11,326 bases of DNA from Caulobacteraceae bacterium. GTDB lineage: Bacteria > Pseudomonadota > Alphaproteobacteria > Caulobacterales > Caulobacteraceae. The position numbers and the translations under genes were made by a program. This document shows positions 1 through 6,670 of this stretch, in pieces (the stretch's first letter is position 1; each line of letters opens with the position of its first letter). The stretch lies in assembly GCA_020852035.1 (NCBI GenBank), contig JADZBR010000209.1, positions 1 through 11,326 of the forward strand, given 5' to 3'. The notes beneath the pieces are model-generated. The model saw only the letters and a program-made list of their open reading frames with translations. It searched no databases and had not been told where the DNA came from.

Positions 1-908
1 AGCGCCTGGTTGACGTGGTGCACCACCGAGACGTTGGCCGCGTCGTAGAGGCCGGTGGTCTCCTCGGCCAGGTGCCCGCCTTCCTGCAGGATCTCCTCGA
101 TGCGCTCCGAGCCCTCCTCGGTCAGCATCACCTGGCGCTGCTTTTCGTCGTGGTCGAAGTTCGACGGGTCCTTGATCAGCTCGCGCACCAGGCCGTCGAT
201 GGTCCGGTAGAACTCGCTGCGGTCGTCGGTGGGGCCGGAGATGATCAGCGGCGTGCGCGCCTCGTCGATGAGGATCGAGTCCACCTCGTCGACGATGGCG
301 AAGTTGTGCCCGCGCTGGACCATTTCCTGCAGGTCGTAGACCAGGTTGTCGCGCAGGTAGTCGAAGCCGAATTCGTTGTTGGTGCCGTAGGTTATGTCGG
401 AATTGTAGGCCGCCTTGCGCTGGCCCTGGGAAAGGCCGTGCACGATGACGCCCACGCTCATGCCGAGGAACCGGTAGACCCGGCCCATCCAGTCCGAGTC
501 GCGCTGGGCCAGGTAGTCGTTCACCGTGATGACATGGACGCCCTTGCCCTCGAGCGCGTTCAGATAGACCGGCAGGGTGCCGACCAGGGTCTTGCCCTCG
601 CCGGTGCGCATCTCGGCGATGCCGCCCTTGTGCAGGGTCATGCCGCCGACCAGCTGCACGTCGTAGTGCCGCTGGCCCAGCGCGCGCTTGGCCGCCTCGC
701 GGACCACCGCGAAGGCTTCCTCCATCAGGCTGTCCAGCGCCTCGCCCTTGGCCAGCCGGTCGCGGAACTCCTGGGTCTTGCCGCGCAACTGTTCGTCGGT
801 CAGGGCCGCGAACTGCGGCTCCAGGCTGTTGATCTTGGCGACGCGGCCGTTGAGGGCCTTGACCTTGCGCTCGTTGGACGAGCCGAAAAGTCGCTGGATG
901 AAGCTCAT
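1..908 (-). CDS. secA: Protein translocase subunit SecA, N-terminal part (cut by window edge)
   Basis: SecA is the cytoplasmic ATPase motor that drives unfolded preproteins through SecYEG. The window holds about the first 302 residues of a protein usually near 900; the rest lies beyond position 1. The start MSFIQRLFGSSNERK is typical of the family. The Walker A motif (MRTGEGKT, about residues 100-107), a VNDYLA segment (129-134), YGTNNEFGFDYLRDN (174-188), and the Walker B DEVD box followed by SILIDEARTPLIISG (207-225) make up the first nucleotide-binding domain; the preprotein cross-linking domain has begun by the edge. The frame is intact. The ATG at 908 gives the expected N-terminus, although no clear Shine-Dalgarno precedes it (only a C-rich run). 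It lies 97 bp downstream of the thioesterase-like gene on the same strand and has its own promoter candidate there. Confidence 0.98.
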   Translation of the reverse strand, partial: MSFIQRLFGSSNERKVKALNGRVAKINSLEPQFAALTDEQLRGKTQEFRDRLAKGEALDSLMEEAFAVVREAAKRALGQRHYDVQLVGGMTLHKGGIAEMRTGEGKTLVGTLPVYLNALEGKGVHVITVNDYLAQRDSDWMGRVYRFLGMSVGVIVHGLSQGQRKAAYNSDITYGTNNEFGFDYLRDNLVYDLQEMVQRGHNFAIVDEVDSILIDEARTPLIISGPTDDRSEFYRTIDGLVRELIKDPSNFDHDEKQRQVMLTEEGSERIEEILQEGGHLAEETTGLYDAANVSVVHHVNQA

Positions 909-963
909 GGAGAGGGGGTCCGGATCCTAGAGTCGAGCGCGGTTCTGGCGGCCGCGCTCCGGC

Positions 964-991
964 CTTAGCCTACCCGAAAACCCGCTCGCAA
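964..991 (-). promoter_or_regulatory. secA: Candidate secA promoter (sigma-73-like)
   Basis: On the minus strand TTGCGA (986-991) is followed after 16 nt by GCTAAG (964-969), about 55 nt upstream of the secA ATG. This resembles the caulobacterial housekeeping pattern TTGACG-spacer-GCTANA. The match is imperfect in both boxes and no start site has been shown, so this is only a candidate. Confidence 0.35.
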
Positions 992-1005
992 AGCGCCGGC
1001 GTGAC

Positions 1006-1764
1006 TTAGGCAGTGACCCCTTGAGTGTCAACGCGAGGCGCCGCCGCGGCCGGCGCGCGGGCGATCCAGATCTGACCGCCGCGGGCCATCAGCCTGCCGT
1101 TCGCATCGTGCAGGGCGACGCCCGCGTAGTGTTTGCGACCCTCCGAGGCGAGCGTCCAGGCGGTGACCACATAGGTCTCCCCGGCGCGCGGCTTCTCCAC
1201 CACCTCCCCGGACATGGTGCCGAGCAGGCCCACGGGGGTTCCCTTCTCGAACCAGGCCATCGAGCCCGGGCAGTCGAGCGCGCCCCAGGTGATCTCGTCG
1301 GGAATCAGGCCGTCCGCGTCGGCGAAGTTGGCGTGCGGCGTCCAGACGCCGGCGCAGCGGCCTTCCGGCGCCCCCTCGATGGGGCCGACGAAGACGCCCA
1401 GGCCCTCGCCGGCCTCGCGCTCGATGCAGCAGGAGAAGCAGCCGCGGTGCAGCGGGCGTTTGGCGAACACGCCCGTATCGCCGAACCGGCGCGCGTCGGC
1501 GACGGAGGGCGGGGCGATCGGCGGCGGGATGGAGGCGTCGTCGGCCGGCTTGGCCGTGCCCAGCAGCGTCCCCTCGGCGTTGGTCAGGGCGGCCGAGCCG
1601 TCGTCGGCGAAGGTCAGCGTCACCTCGGTGTCGAGCGGCACGCCCGAGCGCAGCATGGAGGTGCCGCGCCCGCCGACCGCATTGGACAGCACGCCGCAGA
1701 GGTAGCCGCCGTTGGCCGTGAAGGGAGGCCCCCGGAACTGCCGGGGGATGGAGATGGTGGTCAT
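1006..1764 (-). CDS. Tandem hot-dog-fold protein, acyl-CoA thioesterase-like
   Basis: 252-residue cytoplasmic protein without signal peptide or membrane segment. The N-terminal half contains FTANGGYLCGVLSNAV (about 15-30), resembling the NGGYLAALLARA segment of TesB/double-hot-dog thioesterases. The C-terminal half has GLGVFVGP, VWTPHANFADADG (140-152) and WGALDCPG (160-167), a block I recall from uncharacterised thioesterase-superfamily proteins, mainly of actinobacteria. D164 sits where such folds often place a catalytic acid. Family membership suggests hydrolysis or binding of an acyl-CoA; the substrate cannot be told. A cysteine cluster (C109, C112, C113, with C165 near the putative active site) stands out. 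The ATG at 1764 is the first in frame and gives a sensible N-terminus but lacks a strong ribosome-binding site. It lies upstream of secA on the same strand and might be partly co-transcribed with it. Confidence 0.75.
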   Translation of the reverse strand: MTTISIPRQFRGPPFTANGGYLCGVLSNAVGGRGTSMLRSGVPLDTEVTLTFADDGSAALTNAEGTLLGTAKPADDASIPPPIAPPSVADARRFGDTGVFAKRPLHRGCFSCCIEREAGEGLGVFVGPIEGAPEGRCAGVWTPHANFADADGLIPDEITWGALDCPGSMAWFEKGTPVGLLGTMSGEVVEKPRAGETYVVTAWTLASEGRKHYAGVALHDANGRLMARGGQIWIARAPAAAAPRVDTQGVTA

Positions 1765-1860
1765 GGAAATCGGGTCTCGGAAAATCGGATGGTCGAAAGA
1801 GTCGGGTCGTTTTGAATGAAGTCAGCTTAGATCGGGAGCGCTCATCTTGTCGCGCTCGGC

Positions 1861-1990
1861 ATCTCCCCCTTCCGCTCATCCCCGCGAAAGCGGGGACCCA
1901 GGCTTTTTTTGGTTCGAACCGGAAACGCGGGAGCCCTTCGATAAAACACCTGGGTCCCCGCTTTCGCGGGGATGAGCGGAATAGGGAGCT
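1861..1990. repeat. Long inverted repeat of REP-like elements
   Basis: Arms at 1871-1902 and 1949-1980 are perfect 32-nt inverted copies; allowing three mismatches they extend to 1861-1902 and 1949-1990. Each arm contains its own 7-bp hairpin, TCCCCGC-GAAA-GCGGGGA on one strand (1879-1896 and 1955-1972), with a GNRA-type loop. The 46-nt spacer holds a T7 run (1904-1910) and a perfect palindrome GGTTCGAACC (1911-1920). Similar dispersed elements are common in proteobacteria and give spurious peptides of the type IPAKAGTQ/WVPAFAGM when translated, as here. It lies between the GST stop and the thioesterase start, inside the only gene-free stretch over 200 bp in this half of the window. Read from the GST side, the hairpin is followed by GTTTTA, so it may help end that transcript. 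Confidence 0.9.
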
Positions 1991-2001
1991 AGTCCTGCCC
2001 G

Positions 2002-2619
2002 CTAAGCGCTGGCCGCCGCGCTCGGACGGGCGCGCATGCGCTCCAGCCAGGCGCCGATGTTCTTGTTCTCCGGATTGATCGGCTGGCCGACCTGGGCGCC
2101 GAACTCCAGGAAGCAGTAGAGCAGCACGTCGGCCAGGGTGAGCTTGTCGCCGGCGATGAAGTCGCGGCCGGCGATCAGGCCGTCCAGCCAGCTGATCCGC
2201 TCCTGCGCCAGGGTGCAGAGGTCGGCCGAAGCCTGCGGGATGGTGCGGATGCGGCTCTGGAACAGCGGCAGGCCCGCGCCGAAGCGGAAACCGTTGGCCA
2301 TCGGCTCGCAGATGTTGAGATCGACGCGGCGCGTCCACATCCGGGTGGCGGCCCGCTCCTCGGGCGTCTCGCCGACCAGGGAGGGGCCGGGGAACTTCTC
2401 GTCGAGGTATTCGCAGATGGCGGTGATTTCGGAGACGAAGCTCCCGTCGTCGAGCTCCAGGGTCGGCATCTGGCCGGCGGGGTTGCGCTTCAGGTGCGCC
2501 TCCTGGCGGTTCTCGCCCTTCATCAGGTCGACGCTCACCTGTTCGACGTCGGCGCCCTTTTCGAGCATGAACATCTTCACGACCCGCGGATTTGGGCCCA
2601 TCGAGGTGTAGAAGCGCAT
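2002..2619 (-). CDS. Glutathione S-transferase family protein
   Basis: Cytosolic two-domain GST of 205 residues, the usual length. Glutathione transferases conjugate or reduce electrophilic or peroxidised substrates using glutathione; the substrate here is unknown. The N-terminal thioredoxin-like domain (about 1-78) starts MRFYTSMGPNPRVVKMFMLEKG, with S6 a possible thiol-activating residue. It has the cis-proline loop GQMPTLELDDG (P52) and the glutathione-contacting S63-E64 before AICEYLDEKF. The helical C-terminal domain carries the N-capping box and hydrophobic staple in DKLTLADVLLYCFLEF (158-173; T161 and D164). The ATG at 2619 is preceded by AGGGAG about 10 nt upstream. The same frame stays open far upstream, but that is antisense to the parvulin gene and not real. 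It is transcribed away from the parvulin gene, with 112 bp between the starts. Confidence 0.93.
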   Translation of the reverse strand: MRFYTSMGPNPRVVKMFMLEKGADVEQVSVDLMKGENRQEAHLKRNPAGQMPTLELDDGSFVSEITAICEYLDEKFPGPSLVGETPEERAATRMWTRRVDLNICEPMANGFRFGAGLPLFQSRIRTIPQASADLCTLAQERISWLDGLIAGRDFIAGDKLTLADVLLYCFLEFGAQVGQPINPENKNIGAWLERMRARPSAAASA

Positions 2620-2649
2620 GAGGTCTTTCTCCCTTTCTGGTTTGTTACC

Positions 2650-2669
2650 GGCGATCACTTTGCATCGCC
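2650..2669. promoter_or_regulatory. Short inverted repeat between divergent GST and parvulin genes
   Basis: GGCGAT (2650-2655) and ATCGCC (2664-2669) form a 6-bp inverted repeat with an 8-nt spacer, centred in the 112-bp divergent promoter region. Position and symmetry would suit a dimeric regulator, but 6-bp repeats arise by chance often in GC-rich DNA and no regulator is encoded beside it. Confidence 0.2.
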
Positions 2670-2731
2670 ACATTGTTTTCGGATAGGGACAGCCTTCGCT
2701 GCTAGGCCCACCCGCTCGGAACCGCGATGGC

Positions 2732-3934
2732 ATGACCGCACGAGCCCGTAAAGCGCCTTGGCGCGCCGTCCTTTTCGCCGCGGCCCTCGCCGGCTCGGGC
2801 CTGGCGCTGGCCGCCTGCGGCGACAACGAGGGCGCCGAAAAACCCCCGCAGGCGGGCGACGTCGCTGTGGCCACGGTCGACGGCCGGACGGTCTGGACCT
2901 CGGACGTCAAGCGCGAGGCGGTCGCCCAGGGGCTGATCGGCCAGGGCGAGCCGCTGGACGCCTCCTCCGAGCAGTTCCGCCAGGTGCTGGACCAGGTGAT
3001 CGACCAGAAGCTGCTGGCCGCCGAGGCGGTGCGCCGCAAGCTGGACCGCGAGCCGGTCGCCCAGCGCCGCCTCGCCGCCGCCCGCGACCGCATCCTCGGC
3101 GACATGCTGATCGAGGGCGTGGTCTCCGAGGCGGTGACCGAGAACGCCATCAAGGCCCTGCACGCCGAACAGCTGCGCCTGGCGCGCCGCTCCGAGGAGG
3201 TGCGCGCGCGCCAGATCCTGGTGGCCACCGAGCCCGAGGCGCAGGGGATCCTCAAGCAGCTGGCCGCCGGCGGCAGCTTCGAGGCCCTGGCGATGGAGCG
3301 CTCGACCGACGCCGAGACCCGCTTCAACGGCGGCGACCTGGGCTACTTCACCCTCGACGTGATGCCGGAGGCGATCGCCACGCCGCTGCAGGACGCCAAG
3401 CCGGGCGACCTGGTCGGCCCGCTGCAGGTCGAGGGCGGCTGGAGCATCCTGAAGATCGAGGACCGCCGGCCCGAACCGGAGCTGACCCTCGAGCAGGCGC
3501 GCCCGCAGATCGTGCGCTTCCTGACCTACGACCAGGTCCGCGACCTGATCGAGCGGCTGCGCGCCAAGGCCAAGGTGGAGATGCTGGCCGCCAGGCCCGT
3601 GAACGCCCCCCGCGAGCCCGCCACCGCGCCCAAGGCCGCGCCGCCGCCCAAGCCGGCTCAGGTCCCGCCGCCGGCCGAACCCAGGGCGCCGCCCGCCGGG
3701 CCCGCGCCGCCGGCGCAGAAGGCCGCGGCCGCCCCGCTGCCTCGGCCCGCGCCGCGCCCGGCCGTTCAGCAGCCGCGGCGGCAAGAGCGCCCGCCCGCGC
3801 GCCCGGCGCCCGAGCCGAAGGCCAAGGCGACGCCCGAGCGCGAATACGCCAAGCCGACCCAGCCGACGACCCCGCCGGTCACGGTCCCGCCGCCCAAGCC
3901 CGTCATCATCCCGCCGGTCGAGACGCCCAAATGA
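2732..3934 (+). CDS. Parvulin-type (PpiC/SurA-like) peptidyl-prolyl isomerase lipoprotein with Pro-rich tail
   Basis: 400-residue exported lipoprotein. A basic N-terminus and hydrophobic stretch end in lipobox LAAC (C29, with G at +2, which would allow transport to the outer membrane). Residues about 42-150 are a SurA-N-like helical chaperone region (VATVDGRTVW, QVLDQVIDQKLLAAEAVRRKL). Residues about 157-246 are a parvulin domain: RARQILV, GGSFEALAMERSTD, NGGDLGYF, MPEAIATPL, GDLVGPLQVEGGWSILKIEDRRP. Residues 291-400 are low-complexity and rich in Pro, Ala, Lys and Arg. Family role: periplasmic folding of exported proteins. Two histidines usual in active parvulins are replaced here (Q161 and S238), so isomerase activity is doubtful while a chaperone role is plausible. 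The start at 2732 gives a proper signal peptide, though the upstream GGAACC is a weak Shine-Dalgarno. The stop overlaps the argJ start (ATGA). Confidence 0.9.
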   Translation: MTARARKAPWRAVLFAAALAGSGLALAACGDNEGAEKPPQAGDVAVATVDGRTVWTSDVKREAVAQGLIGQGEPLDASSEQFRQVLDQVIDQKLLAAEAVRRKLDREPVAQRRLAAARDRILGDMLIEGVVSEAVTENAIKALHAEQLRLARRSEEVRARQILVATEPEAQGILKQLAAGGSFEALAMERSTDAETRFNGGDLGYFTLDVMPEAIATPLQDAKPGDLVGPLQVEGGWSILKIEDRRPEPELTLEQARPQIVRFLTYDQVRDLIERLRAKAKVEMLAARPVNAPREPATAPKAAPPPKPAQVPPPAEPRAPPAGPAPPAQKAAAAPLPRPAPRPAVQQPRRQERPPARPAPEPKAKATPEREYAKPTQPTTPPVTVPPPKPVIIPPVETPK

Positions 3935-5403
3935 GCAAGACCCCGACCCGCTCCAGATCGAAGCCCGCCAAGTCCGGCGGCGCCCGCGCCGCCAAGGCCG
4001 CGCTCGACGCCGTCGCCAAGCCCGTCGAGGCGGTCGGCCAGACCCTCGGCGGGGCGCTCGATCCGCTGACCTCGGCCCTGAAGCGCGCGGCGCTGAAACG
4101 GGCCGACAAGCAGAGCCGCCAGTTCGACGCCGCGCCACAGGCGCCCGCCGCGCCGGCCGGCAAGCCGGGCCTCGCCATCTCGCCCCTGGCCGCGCCCTTT
4201 CCGAGCATCGCGCCGGTCGGCGGGGTGGAGCTGGCGGTCGGCCGGGCCGGTTTCTACAAGCACGAGCGCGACGATCTGCTGCTCATGCGCTTCGCCGAGG
4301 GGACCACCTGCGCCGGCGTCTTCACCCGCCACGGCGTCGGCTCGGCGCCGGTCGACTGGTGCAAGCGCCAGCTGGAGACCTCCGGCGGCGAGGACGTGCG
4401 CGCCCTGGTGGTCAACGCCGGCTGCGCCAACTCCTTCACCGGCAAGCCGGGGGCGGACGCCGTGCGGCGGGTCGCCTCGGCGGTCGCCAAGCGCTTCGAC
4501 TGCCGCCAGCGCGACGTGATGGCCGCCTCCACTGGCGTGATCGGCGTGCTGCTGGACGACGCCAGGATCACCCACCGCGTGCCCGACCTGGACCACCACC
4601 TGTCGCCCGACGCCTGGGAAGGCGCGGCGCGGGCGATCATGACCACCGACACCTTCCCGAAGGGCGCCACGGCCACGGCCGAGATCGACGGCGTGAAGGT
4701 CCGTATCGCCGGCATCGCCAAGGGCTCGGGCATGATCGCCCCGGACATGGCCACCATGCTGGCCTTCGTGGCCACCGACGCCACCATCTCGCCGGCGGCG
4801 CTGCAGGCGCTTCTGGGCCTCTACACCCGCTCGACCTTCAACGCCGTGACGGTGGACGGCGATCGTTCGACCAACGACACCCTGCTGCTCTTCGCCACCG
4901 GGGCGGCCGGCGCGCCGAAGATCAGCCGCGCGGGCGACCGGCGGCTGGCCGACTTCCGCGAGAAGCTGGAGGGCGTGCTCCTCGACCTCGCCCTGCAGCT
5001 GGTGCGCGACGGCGAGGGGGCGACCAAGTTCGTCAGGATCAACGTGACCGGCGCCGAGAGCGCCGCCTCGGCCCGCAAGATCGCCCGCACGGTGGCCGAG
5101 AGCCCGCTGGTGAAGACCGCCTTCGCCGGCGAGGACGCCAACTGGGGCCGTATCGTCATGGCGGTCGGCCGGGCCGACGAGCCGGTCAACCGCGACCGCA
5201 TGAGCGTGAAGTTCGGCGACCTCTGGGCGGCGCAGGACGGGCTGGTCTCGCCCACCTACTCCGAGGCGAAGATGAGCGCCTACATGAAGCGCCAGGAACT
5301 GGAGGTCAGCGTCGATGTCGGCGTCGGGCGGGCCTCGGCGACGGTGTGGACCTGCGACCTCACCAAGCAGTACGTGGCGATCAACGGGGATTACCGATCT
5401 TAA
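3931..5403 (+). CDS. argJ: Bifunctional glutamate N-acetyltransferase / amino-acid N-acetyltransferase ArgJ
   Basis: ArgJ transfers acetyl from N-acetylornithine to glutamate in the cyclic arginine pathway; many members also use acetyl-CoA. The 490-residue product self-cleaves in the family between Ala and Thr of the KGSGMIAPDMATML motif (264-277), here A274/T275, giving alpha and beta chains with T275 as nucleophile. The oxyanion motif ASTGVIG (199-205), VNAGCANSFTG (161-171), EDANWGRI (401-408) and the C-terminus YVAINGDYRS fit the family. Whether it is truly bifunctional cannot be read from sequence. The canonical core starts only near residue 81 (LAISPLAAPFPSIAPVGGVELA), so about 80 Ala/Lys/Pro-rich residues precede it. 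No in-frame ATG, GTG or TTG is seen between M1 and the core, so the extension appears genuine. Its ATG overlaps the parvulin stop by 4 nt, implying translational coupling. Confidence 0.97.
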   Translation: MSKTPTRSRSKPAKSGGARAAKAALDAVAKPVEAVGQTLGGALDPLTSALKRAALKRADKQSRQFDAAPQAPAAPAGKPGLAISPLAAPFPSIAPVGGVELAVGRAGFYKHERDDLLLMRFAEGTTCAGVFTRHGVGSAPVDWCKRQLETSGGEDVRALVVNAGCANSFTGKPGADAVRRVASAVAKRFDCRQRDVMAASTGVIGVLLDDARITHRVPDLDHHLSPDAWEGAARAIMTTDTFPKGATATAEIDGVKVRIAGIAKGSGMIAPDMATMLAFVATDATISPAALQALLGLYTRSTFNAVTVDGDRSTNDTLLLFATGAAGAPKISRAGDRRLADFREKLEGVLLDLALQLVRDGEGATKFVRINVTGAESAASARKIARTVAESPLVKTAFAGEDANWGRIVMAVGRADEPVNRDRMSVKFGDLWAAQDGLVSPTYSEAKMSAYMKRQELEVSVDVGVGRASATVWTCDLTKQYVAINGDYRS

Positions 5404-5421
5404 GGGGAATGGGCGCAATCG

Positions 5422-6216
5422 ATGCGAGCTAACACCTCTCGGGAGCGGCGTTTCGCATTCGATCAGGTGGCCGACGTCTATGATGCGGGTCGCCCACGCT
5501 TTGGCGCCGCCATCATCGGTCCGCTGATGGCCGACGCCGGCCTGGCGCCTGGTGATCCCGTGCTGGAGGTTGGCGGCGGAACGGGTCAATTGACGGCCGG
5601 CCTTGTGGCGGCAGGGCTACATGTCCTGTCTCTCGAACCTGGCCCCCGCATGGCCACGATGCTGCAACAGAGCCTGAGCGATCGCGCCCGCGTAGTCTGT
5701 TCCACTTTTGAAGATTTCACTCCCGAGCAAACCTATCGCGCGGTCTTGTCGGCCAACGCCTTTCATTGGGTCGACCCGGCGATAAGTTATCGCAAGGCGG
5801 CCGGTGCGCTGGGACCTGGCGGTCATATCGGTTTGATCTGGAACTTTCCCATTCTTCGGGACGCGCGGTTGCAGGAGCGGCTCAACCAAGAAGCTTTCAC
5901 GGGCGGACTTCAGGGATTTGCACGAAACCCAGTAGGTTACCCCGACCAGTTGGAGCGTCAGATGGCGCTGGGACGCGCCGAACTGTCCGAAAGCGGAGCG
6001 TTCCAGGAACCTCGATGGCGGATGGAACCCAAGACGTTTGTCCTCGGGCGGGCCGCCTATATCGACCTGCTCAATAGTTATGCGAACGGGGCCGACGTGC
6101 GCTCGGAGATCACCTCGGCCGTATGTGCGGTCGTTGGGCCGCGCGATCATCTCGAACTGGTCAACTACGTCTACGTCTGCGTCGCGCAAAGCGGTGCTTC
6201 AGGGGCGAATTCTTGA
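5422..6216 (+). CDS. Class I SAM-dependent methyltransferase
   Basis: 264-residue cytosolic protein. The N-terminus RFAFDQVADVYDAGRPRFG (10-28) matches a common methyltransferase lead-in. Motif I is VLEVGGGTGQLT (47-58), binding S-adenosylmethionine. LSLEPG (69-74) carries the motif II acidic residue E72 that would hold the SAM ribose. SANAFHWVDP (110-119) corresponds to motif IV, followed by LGPGGHIGLIWN. The substrate cannot be inferred. The base composition is clearly lower in GC than the neighbours, with codons such as AGT, TAT, CAA and GTT that flanking genes avoid, suggesting acquisition by transfer. The ATG at 5422 follows argJ by 18 nt, with AAGGGGA some 14 nt upstream, which is a long spacing. 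A seven-residue reading frame at 5409-5432 overlaps its start but is probably incidental. The 3' end contains the mutT ribosome-binding site. Confidence 0.88.
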   Translation: MRANTSRERRFAFDQVADVYDAGRPRFGAAIIGPLMADAGLAPGDPVLEVGGGTGQLTAGLVAAGLHVLSLEPGPRMATMLQQSLSDRARVVCSTFEDFTPEQTYRAVLSANAFHWVDPAISYRKAAGALGPGGHIGLIWNFPILRDARLQERLNQEAFTGGLQGFARNPVGYPDQLERQMALGRAELSESGAFQEPRWRMEPKTFVLGRAAYIDLLNSYANGADVRSEITSAVCAVVGPRDHLELVNYVYVCVAQSGASGANS

Positions 6217-6620
6217 CCGCCAAGCCGCTCCTGCTCGTCGTCGCCTGCGCCCTGGTCGACATCGACGGGCGGGTGCTGATCTGCCAGCGGCCGGAGGGCA
6301 AGCAATTGGCCGGGCTCTGGGAGTTTCCCGGCGGCAAGGTCGAGGCCGGCGAGACGCCGGAGGCGTGCCTGATCCGCGAACTGGAGGAGGAGCTGGGCAT
6401 CCGCGTGCCGCCGCCGTGCCTGGCGCCCTTCGTGTTCGCCAGCCACGAGTACGAGAGCTTCCACCTCTTGATGCCGCTCTACCTCTGCCGCCGCTGGGAG
6501 GGTCAGGTGGAGGCCAGGGAGCACAAGGCGCTGGCCTGGGTGAAGCCGATGAAGCTCGCCGACTACCCGATGCCGCCGGCCGACGCGCCGCTGACAGCCT
6601 GGCTCAGGGATCTGCTGTAG
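6213..6620 (+). CDS. mutT: MutT-like Nudix hydrolase (probable 8-oxo-dGTP diphosphatase)
   Basis: 135-residue Nudix hydrolase. The Nudix box GX5EX7REUXEEXGU is complete at residues 41-63: G41, E47, R55-E56-L57, E59-E60 and G62-I63 bind Mg2+ and the diphosphate. VLICQRPEGKQLAGLWEFPGGK before the box (21-42, several key residues shown) is typical of MutT, which removes 8-oxo-dGTP from the nucleotide pool. Specificity is inferred by resemblance, so another Nudix substrate is possible. The start is most likely TTG at 6213: AGGGG at 6201-6205 lies 7 nt upstream and the protein then begins MTAKPLLLVVACALVD, the normal family length. The in-frame ATG at 6123 would add 30 residues that are only out-of-frame methyltransferase sequence. 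The TTG overlaps the methyltransferase TGA, implying coupled translation. Confidence 0.9.
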   Translation: MTAKPLLLVVACALVDIDGRVLICQRPEGKQLAGLWEFPGGKVEAGETPEACLIRELEEELGIRVPPPCLAPFVFASHEYESFHLLMPLYLCRRWEGQVEAREHKALAWVKPMKLADYPMPPADAPLTAWLRDLL

Positions 6621-6670
6621 CGGCCAGCCCTTCCCCAGCGCCCTCGGCGGGATGATGCGGGACCGGGCGG

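Noticed and set aside
15..968. Long plus-strand open frame opposite secA
   Set aside because: It is the antisense shadow of a clearly conserved SecA reading frame; its His/Val/Asp-rich translation matches no family I know.
1765..1790. Imperfect direct repeat GGAAATCGG / GGAAAATCGG before the thioesterase-like gene
   Set aside because: Only 9-10 nt with two copies; not enough to claim a binding site.
1911..1920. GGTTCGAACC resembling a tRNA T-loop, hinting at a tRNA remnant or attachment site
   Set aside because: No acceptor, D or anticodon arm surrounds it; it is a 10-bp palindrome inside the spacer of the inverted repeat, with no integrase nearby.
2758..3930. Possible fusion of a long upstream Arg/Gly-rich region to ArgJ in one 881-codon frame
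   Set aside because: The argJ frame is open through the parvulin gene only because of high GC. The lipoprotein frame there has a signal peptide and parvulin domain, and the ATGA overlap marks the real argJ start.
2702..4138. Long minus-strand open frame opposite the parvulin and argJ start
   Set aside because: Arg/Gly-rich translation without domains, antisense to two supported genes.
5409..5432. Seven-codon frame (MGAIDAS) before the methyltransferase, as a regulatory leader peptide
   Set aside because: The AAGGGGA is too close to this ATG, there is no run of one amino acid, and no alternative hairpins were seen. Chance is the simpler explanation.
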